DNA from: Penium margaritaceum
Lineage: Eukaryota > Streptophyta > Zygnematophyceae > Desmidiales > Peniaceae
NCBI GenBank assembly: GCA_023375785.1
Contig: SZWC01000041.1
Coordinates: 516,260 to 580,259, forward strand
DNA: 64,000 nt
Reading direction: 5' to 3'
Shown: piece by piece, positions 22,101 to 34,484 of the stretch
Layout of the letters: each line of letters begins with the position of its first letter
Numbering within the stretch: position 1 is the stretch's first letter
Program-made: the position numbers and the translations under genes
Notes under the pieces: generated by a model
What the model was told of the DNA's origin: nothing
The model's database searches: none
Seen by the model: only the letters and a program-made list of their open reading frames with translations

Positions 22101-22669
22101 TTTAGTATCAGATCCAAGTTATACCAGTTTCAGCCTGCACAAGCCATCCCTTTGAGAGTGATGGATTAGGATGCAACCTCCATCAAATTTGATGATGAAC
22201 CATAGGTTCTTCAAGTTCAAACAACAAGCTTTCCAACAAGGCCAAGATCATGAAGATCGAACGGTCGGATTCAAGGTTTTGCTCAAAACGAGGTCGGCCA
22301 CGGCAACACTATTATCTCTGAGTATCGCCTTGAGTAGACAATGACTCTCTTGTTTCTTTGTCAAATTTAAGAAGTAGCATATGCGAATTGAATTATTTTT
22401 CCTATGCTTTCTATTGCGGTTAAAATATTTGTATTCCATTTGTACGTTTGTGAGAAACGTTGTTTACAAGCTGGCTGGTCTGAGTTGGAGTAGGAGCAGC
22501 AGCATACCTTGTTTTCAGAAGGGCATATCTCTGAAAATCTCCTGTTGATGACCCTGTTTTATGGGTTGATATGAAAGGTTTTGAGCTGAATTTTGCAGTA
22601 TTGGACTCTTTTTTTCCAAATTCCTAGTCTGCTAGCCTCTATAGTCCATTTTCTTTCAGTCAAATTTCT

Positions 22670-23100
22670 GGCTGAAGCAGCAGCAAGAGCAAGGGTAGCG
22701 CCGTCACTCAAAGAGGGGTGGGACACGTTGTGCAAGAAGTATGAGAGGAGAGATCTTGCATTCCTCATGCTTTTGGAGGAGAAGATGATGGCGTTGAAAA
22801 TGCATAGAAGAGAAGGGATGGAGGTGTACATGGATAGGATAAAGGAGCCGGCAAAGTAGCTTAAAGCGGTCGGTAACCCTGTGGAAGACACGCGCTTTGT
22901 CCCTCTCTTGCTGAAGGAACTCCCAACGAGCCATGACACGGTGTCAGAGACGTTGGAGTGCAAGCCGACTCTCAGCCTAGACTTTCTCTGTATGCATTTG
23001 GTATATGTACAACTGCGTCACAATGCAGCAAAGCAAAATAACGTTAGTAGTAGCAGCAGGAGCAAAACCATGCTGGTGTGCGCCATCTTGGCAACATGAA
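22670..23100 (+). pseudogene. B2 gag relic
   Basis: Plus-strand remnants of COP-B Gag: WDTLCKKYERRDLAFLMLLE near 22722, then MEVYMDRIKE and PTSHDTVSETLECKPTLSLD. It is shorter than gag in B3 and B6. The leader at 22116-22669 is untranslated. Confidence 0.8.
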
Positions 23101-26100
23101 TGTGGCCAAGGATGTGCGCAACCCTCTCTTCATGGCGAAGTCTGACATGTCGCAGGTGGAGAAGGGGGATCTCGCATGGTACAAGGACTCACGGTGTCCA
23201 CATCACAAGTAGTGGTTTATGCAGCTGCTGTCATCCCCTTCCTGTCCTATGGCTCTAGGTAATGATTGGGTAGTGTATGCTGAGGGGATTGGGAATGTGG
23301 AGATGAGGTTGGAGATCCCGCGTGGCATTAAAGGAGGAGTGTTCTATGGCATGTTGTACGTACCTAATGCTGCGTTCAATCTTCTCTTAGTATTATATCT
23401 CACCAACACTGGACTGCGAGTCGTCTCCGACGACTTTGGCTACATCCTCTACAAGGAAACAGGAGAGGAGTTGGCCAGGTTGGTGAAAGAAGGCGACATG
23501 TACCGCCAGCTGGGGGCGACCAAGATCCCGTGCGAGCATAGTCTTGCAGCAGTGGTGCAGGCGACACATGGCGAAATCTGGCATGCGCGATATGGCCACA
23601 TCGGCATGCGCGCCTTGGAACAACTTCAAACGAAGCAGATGGTGGGGAACTTGCCCACCATCTCTAACTTTCAGCAGTACTTATGCATCGGCAGTTTGGA
23701 GGAGAAACAGCATCGCGAGGCGTTCTCGGGAGTAGGGGAGCGTGTGAAGGAGGTGCTGGAGCTGGTCTACACAGACTTGTGTGGCCCGATGTAGACCAAG
23801 AGCTTTGGAGGCTGTAGGTATTTTCTCACCTTCATTGATCATTTCAGCTATTACACTGCTGTGTACATCCTTTCCTCCAAGGACGAGTGCTTTCACAGGT
23901 TCAAGGAGTTCAAGGCAATGGTGGAGAACCATACTGGCAAGAAGATCAAGGTGTTACACAGCGACCGTGGCGGAGAGTACCTGAGCAAAGAGTTCCAGGA
24001 CTATCTCGTAGCGACAGGCATCAAGGCGAAGCGGAGCACGCCATACTCGCCGTAGTAGAACGGCGTAGCAGAATGCGCCAACCGCACCATCGTTGAATCG
24101 GCACGCTCCATGCTGCACGCGGTTCGGCTCACCTACGACTTTTGGACCAAAGCAATGAGCACTACGATGTACATCAAGAACCGCAATCCAACCAAGGCCC
24201 TCGAATAGATGCTGCCGTACGAGGCGTGGTTCGGGAAGAAACCAAGCATGGGTCATCTTCACACGTTTGGCAGCTTGGCGTACATGCACGTACTGAAGGA
24301 GTAGCAGCACCAATGGTACGCGAAGAGCGTACAGATGCTAATGATCGGCTATGACGTGGCAAGAAAGGCATATCATCTCTACGAGAGGGATACTGGCCAC
24401 ATCATCATCTCCTCGGATGTCGTTTTCAACAAAAAATTACGTCATCGGTACCAACATTATCTATGAAGAGGCAGCAGAACCAGCACCTGATGAACCTTCC
24501 TCCACTATGACAGCGGGGGAACCAATCTACTCTCCTATGTCTGATGCAGCAGATAAAGCGGCCTCATCGGCAGAAGCAGGAGATGTAGTGCCACCAAGAG
24601 TAGCAGTTGTCCCAATAGTACTGTACCAGCCGCCTGCTAATGCTCCAACACCAGGTCGCAAGTACCCTCTCATGGTACGGTACAGGCCTGGTGAGTGCGG
24701 CTATTTCTGGATACTGTAGATACCAGAACAGATGAACGTCACGATTGCAGCAGATAAAGATGAGCTTACGTCATACAGAGAGGCAACGGCTGCACCAGAT
24801 ACAGTAGATTGGACACAAGCCGTACAAGAGGAGATACAGTCGTATCTAGACAATGGCATGTGGGAGCTGACTGAGCGTCTACCTAGACATAAGGTGATAA
24901 AGTTCAAGTGGGTGTTCAAGAAGAAGCGGGGAGCAGATGACAACCTAGAAAAGTACAAGGCGAGGCTGGTCGCCAAGGGCTACTCACAACAGGAGGGTAT
25001 TGATTACACAGAAACCTTCGCCCCTATTGCCAAGTTTGCCTCTGTGCGTGCGCTCCTTTCCTATGCAATAGCAGAGGACATTGAGGTCCACCACATGGAC
25101 ATCAAGACGGCATTCTTGAACGGTGACCTAGAGGAGGAGATTTACATGGAGCAGTCGGAGGGGTTCGTCATGGATAGCCAGGAGCACGTGGTTTGCAAGC
25201 TGTAGAAGTCACTCTACGACCTCAAGTAAACTTCGCGTGCTTGGAACTAGAAGTTGGATGCCGCGTTGCAGTGCGTGGAGTTCGAGCCCATCGAGTGTGA
25301 CTACAGCGTCTATCACTGGCATCATGAACATGAGGTCTTTATCATCGTCGTGAATATGGATGACATACTTCTCCTTCCCAATAGCATGTCTGTACCATAG
25401 GAGTTCAAGGAGGCCATGTAGGAGCGCTTTGAGATGTTTGATCACAAGGAGGCGTCATACTTCCTCGGCATCCAGATCACGCATGACCGTAAATCATGAT
25501 CTCTCTCGCTGAAGCCGAGTCGCTAGATCAAAGATGTCTTGCACTGATTTGGCATGGCAAAAGCCAAACTCATCGGCACGCCGCTGGAGACGCGGCAGTA
25601 CCTCGTGAGCTTCAATGGAGAAGCAGATGCAGATGAGTATTAGAAGTACCAAAGCACCGTCGACAGTCTCATGTACTTGATGGTAGCCACCAGGCCGGAC
25701 CTCGCATAGGCTGTGAGTGCTTTGAGCCAACACATGGTAAATCCCAGACCATTGAGTACCAGAAGGCAGTGAAGCGTATCTTCCGCTACCTTGCTGGTAC
25801 CATCAACATCGGCATCACCTAGAATGGCAACGACAATAACATCATCGGCTATACAAACGTAGATTAGGCTTCAAACCCTAAGGACCATAAGTCCATCTCT
25901 GGAAATGTGTTCCTCATGAATGGTGGGACCATCAGCTAGTGCAGCAAGCGGCAGGTGGTCGTGGCAGCCTCAAGCATGGAAGCAGAGTACGTCTCTCTCG
26001 GCTTTGGGGCCAAGGAAGCAGTTTGGCTTCAGCGTTTCATGGTAGAGATGAGTGGGAGTATAGTAGTTCCAGTTCCTGTGCATGTTGACAACTTGAGCGC

Positions 26101-26275
26101 AATTATATTCACCAAGAATCCTGAGCACCATGTACGTACCAAGTATATTGACATCGCATATCACTTAATGAGACACATCGTGCAGGAGGGTGCTATCAAG
26201 CTGGGGTTTACTCCAACCAGCAAGCAGGTCGCTGTTTTTTGCACCAAGCTAGTGACCCATGAGTAGCAGCAGTTC
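23101..26275 (+). pseudogene. B2 pol relic
   Basis: Copia order on the plus strand. A protease-like region near 23160-23220 is followed by an NVEMRLEIPRGI block near 23300. The pre-integrase zinc region (HARYGHIGMRALEQL) lies near 23580-23700, and the integrase core near 23760-24330. The linker spans about 24400-24700. Reverse transcriptase (VIKFKWVFKKKRGADDNLEK, KARLVAKGYSQQEGIDYTE) lies near 24760-25500. RNase H (MEAEYVSLGFGAKEAVWLQR, VRTKYIDIAYHLMRH) lies near 25850-26270. Heavily broken. Confidence 0.88.
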
Positions 26276-26327
26276 TACATGATGGCATTCGGACTCAGTC
26301 CACTATGACTGTGGCAAAGTGGGAGAT

Positions 26328-27056
26328 TGTTGGGAAAGGAGCCATCCGGCTCAGTTTCAGGTCCATAGGAGCAAGTTCCAGGAAACTACCATATGCCTAC
26401 TTCGATTGTCAATCCAACTTAACCATTGGAAAGATCAAGTGGCAAAATATCTAGAGTCCATGTTTCACGTCAATCCAACAGTTGGATTGGGAGATATGAA
26501 CTCTTGAAGTTTTTGAGGTCATCGACCGCCGATATCTGGGTGACCATGGGCGATGGCTCCATGCCTTAGCCTGAGAAAGGGAAAAGGCAAGAGATCCAGG
26601 GTCAAGACCTGATGGGAGAAATATCCAAAAAGGTCCTAGATTCTTAGGTTGCCTTATCAGAGTGTCTGGTGACTATGAAAAGGTACCTCTCTTTACTTTT
26701 TACGTGAGGTGAGATCCTTGTGTGCTAGCCATGGAAACATGAATCCATGTGATTCTGGGTGATGTGACCACTAAGAGAATGCCATGAGAGCATTTTCTAG
26801 CTCTCTAGGTCGTGTTAGAATGGTCAGCCTGATTGCTAGGCTGATTTCCTCTCGTGTGAGATTATGGACTCCAGTTAGTGAGCCTTAGCCTCTATGTCTA
26901 AGTGGTGTGGTTTGTGAGAGGGCTGAATTGCCCATGCTGTAGCTCTATATGTACTCCATTTTGAGTGATTCACCAACCATTCTTCAACATAAGTGATGTC
27001 CTTTCAGTCATTTCTGCTCGCTGCTCCAAAGCTTCCTCTCTCCTCTAGATCCAACA
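26328..27056 (+). repeat. B2 3' LTR
   Basis: 729 bp, TGTTGGGAAAGGAGCC... to ...AGATCCAACA. Confidence 0.93.
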
Positions 27057-28768
27057 GAAATAGGCAGCCACCTCAGCAAACTTGCCACTGAATTGTGAGA
27101 CATTATTGCACTAAACAATCCTGTAGCCACCCGCGCGATAGATGACCTCCTCTTCAGGAATGTTGCCGCATGCATTGTGTCGGCTTTGGGGACCGACCGA
27201 GCCATCATCCACTTGGTCATGTGGTCGAGACCAAGGATCCAATGGAATTTGCTGCATTGGTTGGTACGGAGGGGGCCATGAAAGTCAATAAGGATCCTCT
27301 TCATTCATGCACCGATGCGGGTGCACACAAAACTGGACTAGTGAATCCCCTGGCAAGGATAGTGACAGGTGCAAGTCCAACAGGTGGAGACGACCTCCCC
27401 AATCTGCTTCTTGAGTTCCACCTACTAGACATGTGGGACCAGGTTCTCATAGATAGAGGCAGATTATGCATGTATCTAGTAATATTCCTACATGATAGGA
27501 TTGTCACGCAGCGCAACTAGAGTACACCAGCGCAGTGGATGCACATCGTCCTCACGCCTCCAAAGCCACTCCTGCAGTCACACATATCTTTTGAATGTGG
27601 CCTTTGCATTGAAGCGGACATAAACGTCCGGGTAAAACTCCATCATGGTCTGCCTCGCGGAGAACTTGGATGATTACCCCATCAGACCACTCGTATGTCT
27701 TGACAGGTGGCTCTTGCTACCAATGCTCCAAATCGCCTCAAGACAGAAGGGCGAGAAGGCGGCGTTGCATCTCCTTGAAGGTTTCTGGGGGTAGAGGTAC
27801 TTGTCCACCCACAGATTCGGCTTGGTGTTGGGCTTCTCCTTCTACCGGAAGAACGGTTTTAGCTTGTGTTTGCCTGGAGGAGCTATGCATGAAAGCTGGA
27901 GCTGCCGTACTCGTCGAGGTTGAGGTTGTGGGAAATCAAATGCGGTTGGAAGTCGTCATGTCGAATGTTGAGGTGCTACGGGTGCCACATCAACAGGTGG
28001 CCTACGTGCATCATCGGAGGGAGCTTCGGCATGCGCGGAGTCGGGAAAGGTAGGTTGAGTATCCATTGGATCGGGTGCTATTCCTGTTGTGGTAGGAGGT
28101 CCCTGGTAAGGAGGGGAGGCCGGTGCAACCCGTACCAGGTCGCTGTAAGACGGCTAATGATCCACCGGTAATGCACCTGCCAGGGCTGCGGACAGTGGAG
28201 GAGCAGGAGCTGGAGAAGGGGGAGAGAGTGGTTGGGGAAGGGAACCCAAGACCGGAAGTGCGATTAAAGCTTCACTCCGGTGGGGAGGGGAGGAGAGCAG
28301 AGGGGAAGAGAGAGAGACTGGCAGATTATACTTCTGAGGCGAGACAAACATGGGGCTTGTGCCCATTACAGTCACGTGTGGTGCAGTGGAGGATGTATAG
28401 GGCTGGTGACGCTCCCTTCCTACATGGTCGTGGATGGGGGAAGGTCGTCTGCCGGAAGTGGAGTCACAATCAGGGATGGTTCGTCACCCTGGAGACGTCC
28501 ATCACGAGCGTGGGGCAAGTCTGCACCGCTTGATGCAGATTCAGATACCGAAGGAGGTGAGCCAAGTCTTTGATGGTGGAGTCAGTGCATAAGCACCCGG
28601 AGTGCCATCGTGTCGCAGGATTCAGCAGTTTGCACTAGAAAGATGGCTACTAGTCCTACATCATCCAGTCTTTCTAGTTCAACGTGTTTTTAGGTGGCCT
28701 GTAGTATAATTCCACATTGAACCAAATGACGCAGGTTTGTGGTGAGAGCATTTTGCTAGCGATGTAGT
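27057..28768 (-). mobile_element. GYP-H relic, copy 1, 5' part (zinc domain and integrase N-terminal side)
   Basis: Minus strand. 27057-27310 gives the gypsy integrase core start (RILIDFHGPL, HWILGLDHMTKWMMA, VPKADTMHAATFL). 27310-27480 gives an HHCC-like zinc domain (ELKKQIGEVVSTCWTC). Upstream, at 27600-28768, are proline/serine-rich low-complexity frames and a stretch I cannot assign. No reverse transcriptase, protease or gag is visible. It is bounded by B2 on the left and a COP-B LTR start at 28769 on the right. Confidence 0.75.
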
Positions 28769-28903
28769 TGTTGGGAAAGGAGCCATCCGGCACAGTTTCA
28801 GGTCCATAGGAGCAAGTTGCAGGAAACTTCTACACCGTGCTTCGATCGTCGATCAGTGTTCACCATTGGAAAGATCAGGTGGCAACTTATCATCGGTCCA
28901 AGT
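28769..28903 (+). repeat. COP-B LTR start (135 bp) at the edge of duplication copy 1
   Basis: TGTTGGGAAAGGAGCCATCC onward. It matches the first 135 bp of the complete solo LTR at 43654-44389 in copy 2. It stops where B3 begins. Confidence 0.88.
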
Positions 28904-29644
28904 TGTTGGATCTGGAGGAGAGAGGGAGCCTTGGAGCAGTGAGCATGTGGGACTGAAAGGGCATCACTTGTGCTGAAGAATGGTTGTTGAATCACTCAAA
29001 ATGATGGAGTACATATAGATCTAGAGCTTTGGCAAGTCAGCCCTTTCACAAGCCACACCACTTAGCAATGGAGGCTAAGGCTCACACACTAGAGTCCACA
29101 ATCTCACACAAGGGAGGAAATCAGCCTAACAATCAGGCTGACCAGTCACACACGACCTAGCGAGCTAGAGAATGCTCTCATCGCACACTCCTAGTGGTCA
29201 CATCACCCACAAATCCATGGAGAATTTCCATGTGTCCATGGCTAGCACACAAGGATCTCACCTCACCTAGAAAGTAAGGAGAGGTACCTTTATCCTAGTG
29301 AGAACACTCTGACAAGGAAATCCTGAGACCAAGGACCTTTTTTGGATATTTCTCCCATCAGGTCTTGACCCTGGACCTCTTGCTTTTTTTCTTTTCTCAG
29401 GCTAAGGCATGGAGCCATCACCCATGGCCACCCAGACATGGACGGTCCATGACCCCCCGAAACTTTGAAAATTCATATCTCCCAATCCGACCGTTGGATC
29501 GGCCTGAAACTTCGATTGTAGATAATTTGCCACCTGATCTTTCAAATGGTGAAGACGGATTGACTATCGGAGCAGGCATCTGGAAGTTTCCTGGAACTTG
29601 CTCCTGTGGACCTGAAATTGAGCCGGATGGTTCCTTTCCCAACA
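28904..29644 (-). repeat. B3 3' LTR
   Basis: 741 bp, plus-strand TGTTGGATCTGGAGGAGAG... to ...CCTTTCCCAACA. Confidence 0.94.
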
Positions 29645-29663
29645 ATCTCCCACTTTGCCGCAG

Positions 29664-32600
29664 TCAGAGTGGGCTGATTCCACATCCCTTCATGCAGAAC
29701 TGTTGCTTCTCACGGCTCACTGGCTTGGTGCAGAAATCAGCGACCTGCCTGTTGGTTGGAATAAACTCCAGCTTGATAGCACCCTCCTGCACCATGTACC
29801 TGATGAAGTGATATGCGATGTCAATGTGCTTGGTGCGTGCATGGTGCTCAGGATTCTTGGTGAGTGCGATTGCACTCTGGTCGTCGACGCGCACAGGAAC
29901 TGGAATTGCTACACTCCTGCTCATCTCCGCCATGAGACGCTGGAGCCAAACTGCTTCCTTGGCACCAAAGCTGAGAGGGACGTACACAGCTTCTGTGCTT
30001 GAGGTGGCCACGACCACCTGTCGCTTGCTGCACCACCTCATGGCACCTCCATTCATGAGAAACACATGTCCAGAGATGGACTTGCAGGTCTCAGGATTTG
30101 AAGCCCAATCTGCATCTGTCTAGCCGATGATGCTGTTGACGTTGCCGTTGTAGGTGATGCCAACGTTGATAGTTCCAGTAAGGTAGCGGAAGATCCGCTT
30201 CACTGCCTTCTGGTGCTCTGGTCCGGGATTAGCCATGTACTGGCTCACAGCGCTCACAGCCTGTGCAAGGTCCGGCCTGGTTGCCACCATCAGGTACATA
30301 AGACTGCCGACGACACTCTGATACTTCTGCCGCTCAGCTGCATCTGCTTCCCCGTTGAAACTCACAAGGTACTGCCGCGTCTCCAGCGGCGTGCCGATGG
30401 GTTCGGCCTCCGCCATGCCGAACTGCTGCAAGACGTCCTTGATGTAGCAACTCTGCTGTAGCGAGAGAGAGCATGATTTGCGGTCACGCATGATCTGGAT
30501 GCTGAGGAAGTATGACGCCTCCCCGAGATCAGAAGCGCTCCTGCATTGCCTCCTTGAACTCATGCAGTGCAGACATGCTGTTGGAAAGGAGGAGCATGTC
30601 AACAACATAGACAATGATGATGAGGATCTCATGCTCATGCTGCCAGCGATACACGCTATAGTCACACTCACTACGCTCAAACCCCATGCACTACAATGCC
30701 GCATCCACCTTCTGGTTCCAAGCACGCGACGCTTGGTTGAGGCCGTATAGCGACTTCTGCAGCTTGTAAACCAGGTGCTCCTAGCCATCCATGACGAACC
30801 CCTCCGGCTGCTCCATGTACATCTCCTCCTCCAAGTCACCATTCAAGAATGCCATCTTGACATCCATGTGGTGAACCTCGAAGTCCTCAGCTACTGCATA
30901 AGAGAGGAGCGTGCGCACCTAAAGTTTCTGTGTAGTCGATGCCCTCCTGCTGCGAGTAGCCGTTGGCGTCCAGCTTCTCCTTGTACTTTTCTAGGTTACC
31001 ATATGCTCCCCGCTTCTTCTTGAACACCCACTTGCACTTGATCACCTTACGTCCAGGTGGACGCTCAGTCAGCTCCCACGTGCCGTTGTCCAACTGCGAG
31101 TGTATCTCTTGCTGCACGGCTTGCGCCCAATCTGCTGCATCCGGTGCAGCCATGGCCTCCTTGTATGATGTTGGCTCATCTGAATCTGTTGCAACTGCGA
31201 CATTCATCTAATCTGGTTTCTGCAGCATCCAGAAATGGCCGCGCTCACCAGGCTTGTAACGCACCCTAAGAGGGTACCTGCGACCTGGTCCTGGAGCGTT
31301 AGCGGGCGGCTGGCGCGGTACTGCTGGCACAACTACTGCTGCTGGTGGTGCTACATCTCCCTCCTCTGCTTCTGCCGGTGAGGCTACTGTATTTGCTGCA
31401 TCAGACATGGGAGAGTAGAGTGATTCTCCCAAAGTCACAGTAGAGGAAGGATCGGGAGAGAGTGGGTCCGGGAGGATTTCTGCTCCCACTGTCTTGTTAT
31501 CTGCTGCCTCTTCACAGACAATGTTGGTGTCGATGACGTTGCTCTCGTTGAAGACGACATCCCTGGAGATGATAACATGGCCTGTATCCCTCTCGTAAAG
31601 GCGATAGGCCTTAGTTGCCACGTCGTAGCCAATCATCAGCATTCGCGCACTCTTTGCGTCCCATTTCTGCCGCTTCTCCTTGGGCACGTGCATGTGCGCC
31701 AGGCTGCCAAATGCTCAGAGATGACCCACGCTCGGTTTCTTACCGAACCACACCTCGTATGGCGTCATCTGCTCCAGCTCCTTAGTTGGACATCAGTTCT
31801 TGATGGAGACCGCAGTGCTCACTGCTTCAGCCCTGAAGTCGTAGGTCAGCCGAGCCACGTGCAGCATGGAGCGCGCCGACTCCACAATGGTACGGTTGGC
31901 GCGTTCTGCTACACCGTTCTGCTGCGGCAAGTACGGTGCGGTACGCTGCGCCTTGATGCCAGCTGCTGCGAGGTAGTCCTGAAACTCCTTGCTCAGGTAC
32001 TCTCCACCACGATCGTTTCGCAGCGCTTTGATCTTCTTGCCAGTCTGGTTCTCCACCATGACCTTGAACTCCTTGAACCTGTCAAAGCATTGGTCCATGG
32101 AAGGAAGGAAGTACACAGTAGTGTAACGGCTGAAATCATCAATGAAGGTCAGGAAATACCTAGAGCCTCCAAAGCTCTGGATCTACATCGGTCTGCACAA
32201 GTCCGTGTGGACCAGTTCCAACACCTCCTTCGCACGCTCCCCTGCTCCAGAGAACGCCTCCCGGTGCTGCTTCCCCTCCAAACAGCCGATGCACAACTGC
32301 TGCTCAAAGTTATAGATGGTAGGCAGGTCACGTACCATCTACTTTGCTTGAAGCTGCTGCAAGGCGCGCATGCCAGATCTGGCCATCTGTTGCCTGCACC
32401 ACTGCTGCAAGACTCTGCTCACGCGGGATCTTGGTTGCCCCCAGCAGGCGGTACATGTCGCCTTCCTTCACCGACCTGGCCAACTCCTCTCCTGTTTCCT
32501 TGTCGATGATCTAGCCATAGTCATCGTCAAAGACAACTCGCAGTCCTGTGTTGGTGAGAGAGGACACTGAGAGAAGATTGAACGCAGCATTCGGTACGTA

Positions 32601-32895
32601 CAGCACGCCATGGATCACTCCCACTTCAATGCCATGCGGGGTTTCCAACCACATCTCCACAATCCCAATCCCTTCAGCATACACCACCTGATCATCACCC
32701 AAAGCGATAGGACGGGGAGGGATGGACAGGAACTGCGTAAACCACTCCTTGTGGTGTGTCAGACTCTTGGTACACCCAGAGTCTTTGTACCACGCCAGAT
32801 CCGCCTTCTCCTTCTGCGACATGTCAGACTTTGCCATGAAGAGGCGGTCGCGCACCCCCTTGGCCACGTTCATGTTGCCAAAATGGCGCATGCCG
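29664..32895 (-). pseudogene. B3 pol: protease, integrase, reverse transcriptase, RNase H
   Basis: Minus strand. The protease region (KADLAWYKDSGCTKSLTHHK) lies near 32740-32815, with the GIVEMWLETPHGIEVGV block near 32630-32680. The pre-integrase zinc region lies near 32200-32420. The integrase core (FDRFKEFKVMVENQTGKKIK, RNDRGGEYLSKEFQDYL) lies near 31700-32200. A linker with YPLRVRYKPGERGHFWML lies near 31210-31290. Reverse transcriptase (NGTWELTERPPGRKVIKCKW) lies near 30300-31160. RNase H (STEAVYVPLSFGAKEAVWLQ, ARTKHIDIAYHFIRYMV) lies near 29665-30110. Broken in about ten places. Confidence 0.9.
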
Positions 32896-33837
32896 GTCTG
32901 GTTCTGCTGCTACTGCTGCTGGTGCTGCTGACGTTGCTGTGACTGCTGCTGCTATTGCTGTGGAGATTGCTGCTTGTGCTGCTGCTTTTGCTGCTCCTTC
33001 TGGTCCCTCTTGAACTTGAAACACTCTTTCTTGTAGTGCCCCTCTTTCTGGCAATAATGGCACTTGCCCTTCTTCTTGCCTCTCTGCTGCCCGGACTGCT
33101 GCTGCTATAGGTTGCGTGAGGCCATCGCCATGAAATCTGCTTCACTGCTCATGTTGCCGCCATTGTGTTTTGCGGCATTGCGACGCAGTTCCACCAACCA
33201 GGTGTGTGCAGATGAAGTCGAGGTCGAGAGTTAGCTGGCACTCCAGCGTCTCTCGCAGCGTGTCGTAGCTGGTTGGGAGTCCCCTCAGCAAGAGGAGGAT
33301 GAAGCGCGTCTCTTCCACAGGGTTCCCGGCCGCTCTCAGCTGTTGCGCCAGCTCCTTTGCCTTGTCCAGGTATGCCTCCATCCTTTCACCACCCTGCATT
33401 TTCAGCGCCATCATCTTTTCCTCCAAAAGCATGAGGAATGCAAAATCCTTGCTCTCATACTTCTTGCACAACGTGTCCCACCCCTCCTTTGCAGTAGCCT
33501 TGTCACTCATGTACTGAAGATGCGGGTTGGAGATGGTATTGACAAGCAACCTGTAGGCCTGCCTGTCCTTCTTCTTCCACTCCTCATACGCCATTGGTAC
33601 AGCTGCAGAATAACTCGCATCAGCTACACCCTTTTGCGGCGTCTTCCCCGCTACCACCTACACTGCGGTGATGCCTTTTGCCTGTGGAGGCGGAGTGCGC
33701 TCATCGCCGCTCACCACCTCCCACAAGCCCCTCTCCTCCAAAAGGAGGCGGGTACGGATCTTCCAAAACGTGAAGTTGGCACTTCCTTCCAGCCTCTCCA
33801 AGGGCTGGGCTGCTGTTACCACGCCTGTTGCTTCCAT
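32870..33837 (-). pseudogene. B3 gag with CCHC region and glutamine-rich tail
   Basis: Starts MEATGVVTAAQPLERLEGSA at 33837. The N-terminal block ANFTFWKIRTRLLLEERGLW is followed by WEVVSGDERTPPPQAKGIT, AYEEWKKKDRQAYRLLV, WDTLCKKYESKDFAFLMLLE and ETLECQLTLDLDFICTHLV. A CCHC knuckle region follows near 33010-33075, then a glutamine-rich run encoded by CAG/CAA triplets near 32880-33010. UBN2-type copia Gag. Broken. Confidence 0.88.
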
Positions 33838-34469
33838 TTTGAGCTTTGGTGATGCTCTACGATGCCCTTGAGTAGCAGCGCTACCCCTGCTTCTGCTGCT
33901 GTTTCTGCCAGAAATCTGTCTGACAGAAAATTGACTGTAGATTCCAGCAGACTGGGAATTTGAACAAACTGAGCCCAGCACTGGAAAATGTAGCTCACAG
34001 CCTTTCAGATCGACCCATAAAACAGGTTCATCAACAGGGGAGTTTGAAAGATATGTCCTCTTGAAAACAGGGTGTGCTTCTGCTCCTAATCCAACTCAGA
34101 CCAGCCAGCTTGTAAACGATGTTTCTCCCAAAAAAATCAATGGAATGCAAATAATTTTGCACCAATAGAAAGCTTAGGAAAAATACTACAATTCGCATGT
34201 GCCACTTTTTAAATTTGACAAAGAAACAAAAGAGTTATGGTCATCACAAGGCGACAGTCGTACTCGTAGAGAAGAGTGTAGCCCTGGCCGACCTCGTTTT
34301 GAGCATAACTCTCAATCCGACTGTTGGATCTTCGTGATCATGGGTTCTTTGGAAAGCTTGTTTGGCGAAATTGAAGATCCTGTGGTCGATTGTCAAATTT
34401 GGTCAAGGTTTGATCCTAACCCGTCACTCTCAATGTGATGGCCTGTGCTGGCTGAATCTGGCAGAATCT
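33838..34469 (-). other. B3 untranslated leader
   Basis: About 630 bp between primer site and gag, conserved with the other COP-B copies, no coding region recognised. Confidence 0.75.
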
Positions 34470-34484
34470 GGCTCTGATACCAAA
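34470..34484 (-). promoter_or_regulatory. B3 primer-binding site (tRNA-iMet)
   Basis: The minus strand reads TTTGGTATCAGAGCC next to the 5' LTR. Confidence 0.9.

Larger units (their letters stand above)
21364..27056 (+). mobile_element. COP-B copy B2, Ty1/copia relic in the GYP-H integrase
   Basis: LTRs 21364-22100 and 26328-27056, flanked by GAAGT (21359-21363) and GAAAT (27057-27061), a one-mismatch target duplication. An iMet-type primer site remnant follows the 5' LTR, and a purine-rich GGCAAAGTGGGAGA precedes the 3' LTR. LTRs differ by about 18% over the first ~190 bp by eye, the oldest datable insertion here. The coding part is heavily broken (more than ten breaks). The duplicate B4 lies at 36241-41937. 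Confidence 0.94.
20331..28903 (+). repeat. Segmental duplication, copy 1 (~8.6 kb)
   Basis: Matches 35208-43788 in direct orientation with a near-constant offset (14877 at the left end, 14885 at the right). Both copies contain GYP-H tail, a COP-B element at the same integrase site with the same flanking GAAGT/GAAAT, more GYP-H, and the start of a COP-B LTR. By-eye difference is about 5%. Confidence 0.92.

Noticed and set aside
27170-28573. Plus-strand frames opposite GYP-H as host genes
   Set aside because: The minus strand carries gypsy integrase and zinc-domain motifs; plus frames are short, repeated in the duplicate and domain-free.
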